Of a stretch of DNA of 61,902 nucleotides, positions 1 through 9,900 are shown in pieces (position 1 is the stretch's first letter; every line of letters begins with the position of its first letter). The stretch comes from a virus. The stretch spans positions 1 to 61,902 of the IMG/VR virus record IMGVR_UViG_3300048597_000042. One strand, 5' to 3'. Both the position numbers and the translations under genes were made by a program. The notes below the pieces were generated by a model, which saw nothing but the letters and a program-made list of their open reading frames with translations, was not told where the DNA came from and made no database searches.

Positions 1-1916
1 TCCCTGAGCGCTGTAGAGGCTGTCCTTTACGAGGCATGGTCAACAGTCCGATAGCCGGAGCTAGAAAGGTTTCCAAATCGGACCCTTTAGATATAAATGC
101 CCTGTTTGCTTCAAACTCAGGGTATTACGAAACTGAGGAGACCGACACTACAATTCGCGTAGGGAGCTATGAAATACTGAGACCGCCAGCGCCGTTCTTC
201 TTCAAGGACAACGGCATCTACACTACGATTGGCGAGAACATTAAGCGGATATTTGACTTTGCGGTAATGCCACTTAGCCGGTCCAAAGACGAATACACCG
301 GCCAAGAAATGGTGGAGATAGTAGCGGCGTTTCCTAAAGACGAACCGCGTGTTATACGTATGCCCATGAGTCTGACAGCGGACGACAGAAAGATGGGTAC
401 GTTTCTTGCAGATTATGGTGTGATACCAGATCGCGGTATGGCTCCACACTTCTACAGGTACATAGTCGCGCATATCAGGATGCTACAGAACGCCAAGGCA
501 GCTACCCGTCAATATTCTCAATTAGGCTGGCGCTTTCCTAACGTTAACGATATCCGTGATTGCGAGTTCGTACTTGGAGACGTGGTGTATTCTCGGGGCA
601 GGTGGTTGCAGAACACAAGCATAAGCCCGTCGCTTATACCGTCGAAGCCGTCCGCATGTGCAGCAGGGACTATAGAAGCATGGAGGAATGCGTTCAATAT
701 CTTGAACGATATCAACGACGCAGAACCTTTGATAGTCGGCGCGCTTATGGGTTTCGCTGCCCCACTTATTGAGTTCACTCCGTACAGCGGGGTGCTTGTC
801 AACTTGTATGGCGGGTCGGGGCGAGGCAAGTCTACCGCCCAAAGGTTTGCGACAAGTATATGGGGCGTACCCAACGAGCGCATGATTCTTACGCAAGACA
901 ATAGAATACCTATGCTTAACAGATTAGGTTCGATGAAGAACCTGCCTGTTACTTTCGACGAGCTTACAGAAATGGAGCCAGAAGCTCTTGGCACTCTGCT
1001 ATACGAGATATCTGGCGGGCGAGGTAAAGAGCGAGCCAACATCCAAGGCGTTACGAAGGTCAACGAAGCTACGTGGAAAACCATAGTTCTTGGCAGCTCA
1101 AACACGTCTATATACAGCAAGATAGCCAGATTGCGAACTGGTAACAATGGGCAGGCGTATCGGGTTTTAGAGTTTGAGGTATCGCCAGCAGCGCCGGAGT
1201 ACGCAGTTGCTATAGATGCAGCTAAAGCCATACTAGATTCTAACTACGGGTATGCTGGCCGGATGTACGCCGAGCGTATAGCCAACGAGGTTGTTGCCAT
1301 AAAGAATCGACTCACTGACGAAATCCCTAAACTTATGGTAGGGCTTAAAGCCCAGCCAGCGGAACGGTTTTGGGTGGCCGCTATTGCCGCTTTCAAGGTC
1401 GGGGCGGGTATAGCTAAAGACATGGGTTTGCACGACTACCCGGTTGATAGGCTAGTGCACTGGCTATTCAGAGCAGCTAAGGAGGCGCGATCCGGAGTTG
1501 CTGAATCTTACGGCAACGCTCTCGATGCCATCGGAAACTTCCTGCTAGAGAACATCAGCAGTAGCATACGTGACGATGGTAAGAGTCTTATCGTACTGCC
1601 GGCCAACGTACGAACCATAGGTGTTAGGTACTACGGTGATTCAAAGAAAGTTGCCGAGGTTGCCGTAGCTAAGAAAGTCTTACTAGACTACTGCCGCAAG
1701 TCAAGAATAGAGTACGCATGGTTGATGTCGAACTTACGTTCTTCTGGCTGTTTGATTGGATCGCGTAGAGTCAATCTTATGGAACGCACAGGGATGCCAG
1801 ATATTGAAGTGGATTGTTTCATGCTAGATATGAAGTCTCTTGGTGATATGAACTTTCATGTGATAGAAGCTGCACATGCGAGTACTGCCAACAAAACGTC
1901 GCCTTACATAAATTGA
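1..1916 (+). CDS. Primase-helicase, C-terminal two thirds (continues from the right end of the window)
   Basis: This is the 3' part of the gene that begins at 60809; the frame is open from base 3 and matches the frame running off the right end, giving one protein of about 960 residues. The first ATG here (36) is internal. The part contains a Cys cluster (CRGC just before that ATG, with another Cys about 11 residues earlier) that may bind zinc. Around full-length residues 590-600 it has a P-loop, GGSGRGKST, followed by an acidic Walker B-like stretch (VTFDELTEM), as in DUF927-type superfamily 3-like helicases of phages and plasmids. It probably unwinds the fork while the N-terminal half primes. 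A 103-residue gene follows after 7 bases. The fold assignment rests on motifs, not alignment. Confidence 0.85.
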   Translation, partial: PERCRGCPLRGMVNSPIAGARKVSKSDPLDINALFASNSGYYETEETDTTIRVGSYEILRPPAPFFFKDNGIYTTIGENIKRIFDFAVMPLSRSKDEYTGQEMVEIVAAFPKDEPRVIRMPMSLTADDRKMGTFLADYGVIPDRGMAPHFYRYIVAHIRMLQNAKAATRQYSQLGWRFPNVNDIRDCEFVLGDVVYSRGRWLQNTSISPSLIPSKPSACAAGTIEAWRNAFNILNDINDAEPLIVGALMGFAAPLIEFTPYSGVLVNLYGGSGRGKSTAQRFATSIWGVPNERMILTQDNRIPMLNRLGSMKNLPVTFDELTEMEPEALGTLLYEISGGRGKERANIQGVTKVNEATWKTIVLGSSNTSIYSKIARLRTGNNGQAYRVLEFEVSPAAPEYAVAIDAAKAILDSNYGYAGRMYAERIANEVVAIKNRLTDEIPKLMVGLKAQPAERFWVAAIAAFKVGAGIAKDMGLHDYPVDRLVHWLFRAAKEARSGVAESYGNALDAIGNFLLENISSSIRDDGKSLIVLPANVRTIGVRYYGDSKKVAEVAVAKKVLLDYCRKSRIEYAWLMSNLRSSGCLIGSRRVNLMERTGMPDIEVDCFMLDMKSLGDMNFHVIEAAHASTANKTSPYIN

Positions 1917-1923
1917 GGTCAAC

Positions 1924-2235
1924 ATGGACAGGCTCATAGCTTTTCGTGTAACTATAGCTCCAGATTTTATAAGCGCTTTCGGCGGTAAAGATAGCCCAAT
2001 GATTCTTCTGATACGCGCTACCGATTTTATATACGAGCACGAAAGCAGTCCCGTACCGATGGTGACTTTTCAAGTCGAATACCTTACCGAGTCAGAAGAT
2101 GGCGAAGCGCCGGATTTAGACTACGTAACTGTAGCGTCTATACCTACTCGGGCGGTGGCGCTAATAGAGCGGACGTATGTTCTCGGGGACGTAGAGACTT
2201 ACTATAATAGTGTAGTAGAGAAAACACTCAGATAG
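1924..2235 (+). CDS. Hypothetical protein, 103 aa
   Basis: I do not recognise this protein. It is soluble-looking and acidic in the middle (ESEDGEAPDLD), with alternating hydrophobic stretches that suggest a small beta-rich fold. It starts 7 bases after the primase-helicase stop, with GAGG just upstream of the ATG, and ends 8 bases before the ligase gene, so it is very likely cotranscribed with replication genes. Confidence 0.7.
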   Translation: MDRLIAFRVTIAPDFISAFGGKDSPMILLIRATDFIYEHESSPVPMVTFQVEYLTESEDGEAPDLDYVTVASIPTRAVALIERTYVLGDVETYYNSVVEKTLR

Positions 2236-2243
2236 GCAAAGCC

Positions 2244-3125
2244 ATGATACCTTACAGCTTTAAACCCACTCTTGCAGTTAACTACGAAAAAGTAAAGTCT
2301 CAGCCGCAGACTAGATTCTGTAGCGAAAAAATAGACGGCGTTCGCGTTATATTTTTTGACGGAGTTGCATACAGTCGCGCTCTTAAACCTTTACCTAACA
2401 CTAAGCTCCAGCAGTTTGCTGCGGCCAACAAACGCGTAGTAGACGGCCTTGACGGAGAATTTGTTGTTGGCGATCTGTATGATCCAAGGCTTCTACAGAA
2501 AAGTGTGTCGGCAGCTATGTCGGTTTATGACACTAGCGATTTTTTTATACACGTCTTTGATCGATACGAAGTCCATTCGACGTGGTTTGAACGGTACTGT
2601 GCAATATCTACTATGCGCTTGCCGTCGTGCATGAACGTGCTTCCGCACTACGAAATGACGGAAGACTTTGATTTGGAGAGCTTCGAGAAACGCATTCTAG
2701 ACTTAGGCGGTGAAGGGGTAATGATCCGCAATGCTGCGGCACGCTACAAATGTGGACGTAGCGGCGTGATTAACCCCGAGTTGCAGAAGGTTAAGCGTTT
2801 TGTTGACGAAGAGTTTACAGTAGTAAACTACGCTGCACTTGAGCGTAACGATAACGAGCCCACAGTAAACGAGCTGGGGTACACTTCACGTAGTAGCAGC
2901 AAAGAAGGCAAGGTATCGCAGGAACTTTTAGGTAGTCTGGAGCTAGCGCTCCCTGACGGGCGTACATTTTGGGTAGGTTCTGGATTCACCGAAGAGCAGC
3001 GTGGGTTCTACTGGCCTGTTGCTAAAACCCTTGTCGGGCAGCGCGCTACTGTTAAGTACTTCAAAAAATCTGCTGACGGCGTACCGCTGCTTCCTTCATT
3101 TAGGACTATAAGAGGTGTGACATGA
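2244..3125 (+). CDS. ATP-dependent DNA ligase
   Basis: This 293-residue protein should seal nicks in phage DNA. It carries the nucleotidyltransferase signature EKIDGVR at residues 28-34, where Lys29 would be adenylylated, then an FIHVFD motif near residue 95, EGVMIRN near residues 157-163 and LQKVKRF near residues 181-187 (motif V). The remaining 100 residues match an OB-fold domain in size (GSLELALPDGRTFWVGSGF is typical of short T7-type ligases). The length is near that of minimal phage ligases. It lies directly downstream of the primase-helicase gene, in keeping with Okazaki fragment joining. Its stop overlaps the ATG of a tiny downstream frame (ATGA). Confidence 0.9.
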   Translation: MIPYSFKPTLAVNYEKVKSQPQTRFCSEKIDGVRVIFFDGVAYSRALKPLPNTKLQQFAAANKRVVDGLDGEFVVGDLYDPRLLQKSVSAAMSVYDTSDFFIHVFDRYEVHSTWFERYCAISTMRLPSCMNVLPHYEMTEDFDLESFEKRILDLGGEGVMIRNAAARYKCGRSGVINPELQKVKRFVDEEFTVVNYAALERNDNEPTVNELGYTSRSSSKEGKVSQELLGSLELALPDGRTFWVGSGFTEEQRGFYWPVAKTLVGQRATVKYFKKSADGVPLLPSFRTIRGVT

Positions 3126-3184
3126 TCGAGTTATGGTGTTGTGTATCAATTTCTGTGCTGGTTTTTTGTTTGGTTTCTTTTTAA
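3122..3184 (+). CDS. Possible 20-aa membrane peptide
   Basis: The ATG overlaps the ligase stop as ATGA, the junction style used throughout this genome. The 20-codon frame encodes an almost wholly hydrophobic peptide (one helix, two adjacent Cys). Its size makes chance likely, so it is a candidate only. Confidence 0.35.
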   Translation: MIELWCCVSISVLVFCLVSF

Positions 3185-3301
3185 TCTCGTTTGTGGGCAG
3201 CTTGAGAAAGCGACGCTAAGACAGGAAAGCTAGAGCTATACTAGCTGCTCGTGTAAGTTCGGTAGAGAATTGAATCAAAAACTACTTAAAGGAGAATAGA
3301 T

Positions 3302-3505
3302 ATGCCGAAGTATACTTTGAACTGCGTAGTCACGGTTAGCGCGTATACGATAGTAGAAGCCGACACGTTAGAGGACGCAATCGAGCAGGCGGGCGAACGT
3401 ACCGTTGAACTTGGATTCGACGGCAGCGGAAATGATCCAGAAAACGTTTGGTGCATTGAAGAAGCGGATGGGATACCAGAAGACATTACAGGCTACGAAG
3501 AGTGA
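3302..3505 (+). CDS. Hypothetical acidic protein, 67 aa
   Basis: A strong Shine-Dalgarno (AAAGGAGAA) precedes the ATG. The protein begins with a beta strand (KYTLNCVVTVS), has a likely helix (LEDAIEQAGE) and an acidic C-terminus. This is a strand-helix arrangement common in small phage proteins of unknown role. The 120 bases upstream contain a short inverted repeat (AGCTAG/CTAGCT, 3228-3246) that could be a regulatory hairpin. Function unknown. Confidence 0.75.
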   Translation: MPKYTLNCVVTVSAYTIVEADTLEDAIEQAGERTVELGFDGSGNDPENVWCIEEADGIPEDITGYEE

Positions 3506-3550
3506 GTATAGGCTGGCAGCACGGTTTCTAACGGAGAATCGATTCTAGCT

Positions 3551-3790
3551 ATGTCAACTAACAATGCTAAATTCGGCACCGCCACCGAAGCTGGCGACCG
3601 AAGACGAAACAAAAAGCCCAGTAACTACCGACAGGCTCTACTTAAAGTAGATGGCCGTGCTATGACCTTAGAAGAAGTCGAAGCGGCTGTAGGCGTTGAA
3701 GTGTCGCTCACTAAACTTCGCGCTCTAGGAGGAAAGCGGCCTTTGACTCTTGAGAGGATACGAAATGCATACCTCGTTTCTAGTGACTGA
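3551..3790 (+). CDS. Hypothetical small basic protein, possible helix-turn-helix
   Basis: The 79-residue product has a basic N-terminus (GDRRRNKKPSNYR) and then a region resembling a short helical DNA-binding unit (MTLEEVEAAVGVEVSLTKLRALGG). It could be a DNA-binding regulator, but no family is recognised. Its end overlaps the next small gene, which starts inside it. It sits at the end of the rightward replication operon. Confidence 0.6.
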   Translation: MSTNNAKFGTATEAGDRRRNKKPSNYRQALLKVDGRAMTLEEVEAAVGVEVSLTKLRALGGKRPLTLERIRNAYLVSSD

Positions 3791-3902
3791 TGCAGAGAAT
3801 GCGGCCATACGCGCTAAATACGAAGCAGCAGGTTACGAAGTAACTCACATAGAAAAAGTGCTTTGCGACTGGAAGTTCACACCGTCATTAGGTGCTTACT
3901 AG
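3765..3902 (+). CDS. Small hypothetical protein, 45 aa
   Basis: The ATG lies inside the end of the preceding gene and is preceded by GAGAGG. The frame is open for 45 codons and the translation has normal composition (TDAENAAIRAKYEAAGYEV, then KVLCDWKF), like a strand-helix-strand mini-fold. It is the last plus-strand gene before the convergent late operon. No function recognised. Confidence 0.55.
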   Translation: MHTSFLVTDAENAAIRAKYEAAGYEVTHIEKVLCDWKFTPSLGAY

Positions 3903-3951
3903 AAGACGCGTACGGCAACGTTAAAGTTGTTCTGTTTTGCGCGACAACACT

Positions 3952-6900
3952 TTAGTTAAGTAGCGCGTCTGCTTGCCGCATAAGCCTAGTACGGCTACTG
4001 CGGTACTGGTTAGTCAGGGCGACCATTCTGCTTCGCTTTACTTCATCAGACATAAGTCTGTTGTCGCGTATGGCGTTAGCGTCTGCGTTGAAATCGCGGT
4101 TCAACTTATCAATCTGCGAATCTAAGTTGGCTAGCCTACGTACAGACTCCGGCAGTTGGTTTGCAGTACCGGCTATCTCCGCCTGCTTAAGCTGGAAACT
4201 AAACTTATTCAACTCCCTACGTAAAGCGTTGAACTCCACGTTATCTGAGAACTGCATATCCCGCACTGTCACTACATTTGTGACAGTCTGACTTAACGAA
4301 GCTAGGTCCGCACCGACACCGCCCACGCGCGGCTCTGAAAAGTTTTCCACATCGCCAACCATCTGCTGGTTGCGAGCATCTTCCTTCATTACAGAAGTTA
4401 TGCTACGGCCTACACCGCCCAACCAAGAGTCTACGCCGAACTGAAAAACTTCTGGCGGTACATCAAGGCCAGTGCTGTCGTACAAGCCTTCGCTCATAGA
4501 TGTGAAGAACTCGGGAGTGCCTAACTTGGGCGACGAAAACCACGGAACGCCAGCGTCTTTATACTGGTTGTAAATACTACCGACGCCGAATCGCGGGCGA
4601 TTAGCGGCTATGCCTATAGCTGTATCAGTGAGCGGATTAAACCCAGCCGCGCCCAACAACTGCGACTTTATGAAGTCGTTAGCGTCTGCTTGCGCTGGTA
4701 TGGTATACGGCTGGATAGGCGTAGTGTTTTTCTGGACATGGGTGGCTAGCTGATACGCCGCATCTTCAGGCGTTATGTAGCCTTGCATTGCCATATACCC
4801 GACAACTCCTATAGCCGGCAATAGTTGGGGCATTCCGTAACCTAACGGAATCTTATACGGCTCTCCATCTGCCGACTTTATAGGCAGTATCATGTTCATC
4901 ATGGCAGTCTCGGCCTGAACCTTGCTCAGGAGAGGCTCGTCGTCGTCGTCATCATCACCCAGCGCGCCGTCCAGTAATGCCATCCAGAGGAAGCCCATGG
5001 TAGCTCCCCAGCCTAGCAGAGCGATAGCTTTCTGCTGATTGAACGTACCGTCGGGATTCCTAGTGACTGTATAGAGCCTATCTGCGCCGGTCATGGCAGC
5101 ACGCCAGAATGGAACAAGCGAAGCGAAGTTCGCCGCTTCAGTACCAGACTGAGTAAAGTTCTGTAAGTTGCGAGAATACGTAGCAGCTTCCTGATCCCCG
5201 AGGTCTTTGCGAAGAGTATTAAATACTGCTATACGGGCGCCGTATTCTGCCATAGTGCCCATTGAGTCTAGCACCTTGACACCTAAATCGCCAAGGTTGC
5301 CAAGTCCTCTAACCAGTTTGTTAGACTTTAGCCTAGCAAGCCTTGGGTTAGTGTTAAGTTCTTCAGCGAACGACGACATCACTCCGTAGAAGTCTGCAAA
5401 CTGCGACGCTCCGCCTGCGTCTTCAAACGCAACTATATCTTGTGCGGCCTTATCACCTTTGGCTGCAAACTCTCGCATCTTCTGCGGACTAGCAAATGCC
5501 CCTTCTAGCGCAAGGTTAACGTATCGGAAGTACCCGCCGCTAGACACGTAGTTGCCTATAAATTCTACTGACTTGCCCATACCGTGGTCTATGGCAAGCA
5601 TAGTAGGCGCGTAGTTAAAGTCACGGAGTGCTTGCGTAACCAGCATGAAAACCGGGTAAGCCCATGTTTGTGCGCGCGAGTACCACCGTGTTACCGGAGC
5701 CATGTACCTGAGCAGATACTCATTCGGCGGGCGGTATTGCGTATTGATGAACGCTTGCGTCAGCGAATCGTTTTCCCCCATGTCGAAGATTATCGCCGTG
5801 CCGTCGTCTCTACGCCACAGCATCTTAAACTTATTCTTTTCTTTGTAGAGCGTCTGCCCCATAGGGAAGTCTGCGCTTGTCTCACGCTCTGTTATCCCCA
5901 GCTTAAGCTCCCCCGCCAGCCCGATCATTTGAGGCCCGAGCTGGTTCATCATCTGCGCAAACTGCATTTGCTTTACTGACCTAGCAAACTCGCGTTCTAG
6001 GTTGAGCAGCGGATTCTCAGGCGGCGTTGTACGCCCTTGCATGGGAATAACCGTACCCGTTGTAGGTAACGTTTCGTCCGAAGCTGGTTCATCAGTTGCA
6101 CTCTTGATGTCGCGGCTCGCGCGCAGCGGGACCCACCATTCAAAGTTATACGAATCGAACCGGCGCATTTGCTCCGGCGATATGTTAGAAGCGTATATGT
6201 TTGATTTTATTTGATCGGCAACCGCTTTAAGCGCAGGCTTAAGCGGCGCTATATCTTGCATAGTGATGCCCATTTCCTTAGACAGGGAATCGAACACCAC
6301 CTGTAAGTCAGCCGACCCTGCACCGGAGTAGTTCTCACCTCTCCAATTAGCTTCAGTTGCGTGTTCATCAGCTATAGCAAATAACTGACTGCGAAACTCT
6401 TCCGCAGTCATAGCGCCTTCTTTTTCGTAGGCTTCTATAAGCAAGTCTCTAAGTTGCGAACCTTCAACAGTCAAGTTAGTGTTTCGCGCAGACAGCATAG
6501 CATTGCGCTCTATACCGTGCAGCGCCCAAATCATACTGCCAAGAAAATCTACAAACTGTTTGTTGTCTTTTAGTTTGCTTTTGCCGTGTAGATCGTGTAT
6601 AATTTCTTCTACAGGACGCAGTACTTGTTCGCTTTGCACAGCGACAGTACCGGCAATTTTAGCTTTAAAATCCCCAAACGTGTTTTCAAACCGCGTCTTA
6701 AAGCCGAGCGAAACCATCACCTCGTCTACCTTGCGCGCAGGTAGAAACTCAGCGGCGGTCTTTTCCCAAAACTTCCGCAGTCCGGAAACGTTTTCTCTAC
6801 TGAACTCGTTAGGCTGTTGCGGGTTTCGTATTTGTTTTAGTATTTGCTCAGCTCTATTTTTAGGCTGTTCGATCTCGTCAGTATCTACGCTTAAGTAGCT

Positions 6901-9900
6901 AATGTTTTTGTTATTGGCATCCCACGTGCCTCTCTTGTCCACAACTTTCGAGTCGCCGAACCAAGCGCGAAACTCAGGCGAGTTAGTCTGCTCTTCAGAC
7001 AGTGCGCCTTCTTGGGTTGGCGTGTTGGGTCCGAATAAAAACGTCTTTGCTGTTACGCTGTTTGCCGTCTCATCTACAGACATGTCGAGCAAAGAGTCCG
7101 CCGTACGTAGCAGTTCTTCCAGTGCGCTCTTATATGAGCGCCCAAGCCCGAAAATACTCGCGACGATTTCTACAAACCGATCCCACAGAGTTTTTTCTCC
7201 GAGGTTTATATCGGCTAAGAAAACCTGCATTTCTCTATCGGTTAAGCCCCAAGCCAGTACCTCGTCTGGAGTTCTCAGGGCGTTTATAGACCTATTGTAT
7301 ATGTTCTTTTCAAAGTCAGTGAGGGTCCCAGCTTTTACTCTGCCGTTGAAATATTTTACTACTTCATTACGTAGGTCATTAAGTGCCTTAACTGCTGGCG
7401 AGTCTTTATTAAAAAATATATCTAAGGCGGTTGCCGCATGAAGTAGTTCATGGAGCACAGTCTGATAGCGCATACCGGAAGGGTACCCGCTCTGGTTTTC
7501 AATAACGGCAGCCCCATTGAGCGTCAGAGTTAGTACTGGCGCTTTGCTTTTTGAAACTGCCCAGTGGAGTAAGCCCCTCGCACTATACATTTTAACCAGA
7601 CGCCGTTCGCCCGATTGAAGGTCGAACACAAACTCGACACCGCGTTTTTGCATGGCATCGAGCTTGTTTTGTACCTTAGTAGCTATCTCTTTAACGTACT
7701 CGTTAGGCGCGTTATCCACCGCCCACTGGGCTAACTCGGCAAAAGTCTTGCCGGTAAGCTCGCGTTCTATACGCTGCTCTTCGGGGTCGATAGACCAACC
7801 GCCCCCTTCTGCGGCGGCTTGAAGTGTGTTGCTAGAATCACTCCCGTCGCTAGGGCGCAAGCTATTCTCACCCTCCTGCGCGGGGAGAGCTTCAGTTAAA
7901 GCTGCTTCTACTTGAGCTTCGCTGATTCCGTTCTTTACAGCAGCTTGCTTTATAGCTTCTACCCTAAGCCGAGCATAGGCTGGCTTGTTTTTAAGCAGCG
8001 CAAACTTCACTTTCGCAGAAAAAGCGTTTTTCTTAGCCTCTATATCTGTGAGCTTAGCTGCTTTATCCACCCACTTGTCGATACCAGCAGAAGTCAAATC
8101 GATAGCTTTAGGTAGCATAGCGTTCACTTGCCTAAAGTAGTCTGCCGCTACGTCAGGAGCTATGTCTGTTTCGGCGGGTGGCGCACTAGGCGTTGTCGCC
8201 GCAGTTTCGCGCGCAGGTTCCACAGGCGTAGCGGGAGCCGGGGCGGGAGCCGGGGCGGGAGCCGGGGCGGGAGCCGGGGCGGGAGCCGGGGCGGGAGCCG
8301 GGGCGGGCCGGGCTTGCGTAGGCGCGGCAGTGCGAAGAACGTCAGCCCTAGCTTGGGCTGTTTGTGTTTTTGCGGACTCAAAAGCGTTGACTATATCAAG
8401 CAACTGGGTAGCAAGCCCGCCTTGCGTTTTAGCTAGATTGTTTTGCGGTACGCCAAGAGCTGCGCCGACAAAGGCTACTTCTTCTGGAGTTACCAGATCA
8501 GGCTCTTTTGCAAGATTCTTAGCCGCATTAGCGACTCTTTCTGTCAACTCGTTTTGGGCTACTGCTCCAAGTATAGCTGGCCTAACGGCAGTCGGTCTTT
8601 TTTCGTACGCTCGCAGCAGTAATGCTTCCGCACTTAAAGAAGGCGAAGCAAGTCCGTACTTACGCAAGTTAAGGTCGTTAATCAAATTTATGGTTTCATT
8701 AAGCCCTGCTATTGTTTGCTGTAACTCAGACTCAACTTGCTTACGCGGGTCTGCCTTAGACGCTTTAAAAGCCAAAGGATTGCCTGTACCCGCAACCGTA
8801 GTAGGCGATACATTAACAAGCCGAGTAGCAAGAACGTCAGAAAGCTCTTCTATTGTACGAACTCTCTGCGTTGGCGTATTTACGTCTGTCTCTTCGCCTG
8901 AAGTTTGATCCGAAGGAGCGGCGGCTGGCGCTATAGATTCAGCACCGCTCGGGGCCGTAGCATCCACGGCAGCACTGTCAGAAGGCGGCTGTACTGTGGC
9001 ATTCCCAGTAGGAGCAGTAGGCTGCGCAGGAGGTTGTGTAGTAGGCGAGGTTTGCTGAACTGCTTCAGGCTGCGCCATAATCCCTCGGATGCCACCAGCG
9101 CCAGCACCCACTGTGCCGCCAGCCAGAGCGCCCACCAGCGCATTGAAACCGGGACGCACCTCCGCAGCCTGCTGGTCGAAGCCGCCTGCCAGTAATGCGT
9201 TCTGCGTGGCCTGAGCCTGACCGAACTCAGCCGGACCTTCCTGTGCCGCTTCGAGCGGCGCGGTAATTGCTGCTCCTTTCACGCCACGGGCAAGGGCATT
9301 CCCTCCCATCACCATTCGGTTAACATCCATCACTTTTTCAGCAATGGGGACTGCTCCGAGTACTCCGGCGCCTATTGCCAGCGGATCGGTGGTTGCGGCG
9401 CGTGCTACAGTAGTGGCTTGTTCAGGAGTAGCACCTTCTGCGATAGCTCGCTCGTAGGCTTCAATACCAGCCTGTCCGGGAATTGACGCGCCTTCAAGAA
9501 CTGCGGCCCCGGTACCAGCGCGGTTTGATATAGCTTGTCCAACTGAACCTAATGCTTTTACGCGACCAAGAACTTTTAAAGCAAGCGCTGGGCCTACGAA
9601 ACCTGCGCCCATGCCGGCAAGTTCTGACAATACGATAGGGTCAGAAATCAACGTAGCAGCGGCTGTTCCGTAGTTACCAGCATCATACTCTTGAAGGGCT
9701 TTTTGCCACGTAGCATCACGCGCTGCTTTTTCTGCCGGATCGCGGTATTGAAATAACTGCTCTCCAAACTTGTCCACCGCTGCGCCGGCAGACGGCGACA
9801 CAAGGCCGGCTATACCGCCAACAGTAGATACGCCAGCTTGCCCTGCGCTACGCAAGACATTAACGCCCATATCAATAAGGCCAAAATCGTCTCGTGCGGC

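Noticed and set aside
3921-3953. Hairpin AAAGTTGT/ACAACACTTT as a bidirectional terminator between convergent operons
   Set aside because: The stem has a two-base bulge, is AT-rich and overlaps a stop codon, with no clear U run. A terminator is expected here but this element is too weak to call.
8128-8908. Open frames with Gly/Arg or Ala/Gly repeats opposite the giant gene
   Set aside because: They are antisense products of the 12-bp Ala-Pro repeat and have no ribosome sites.
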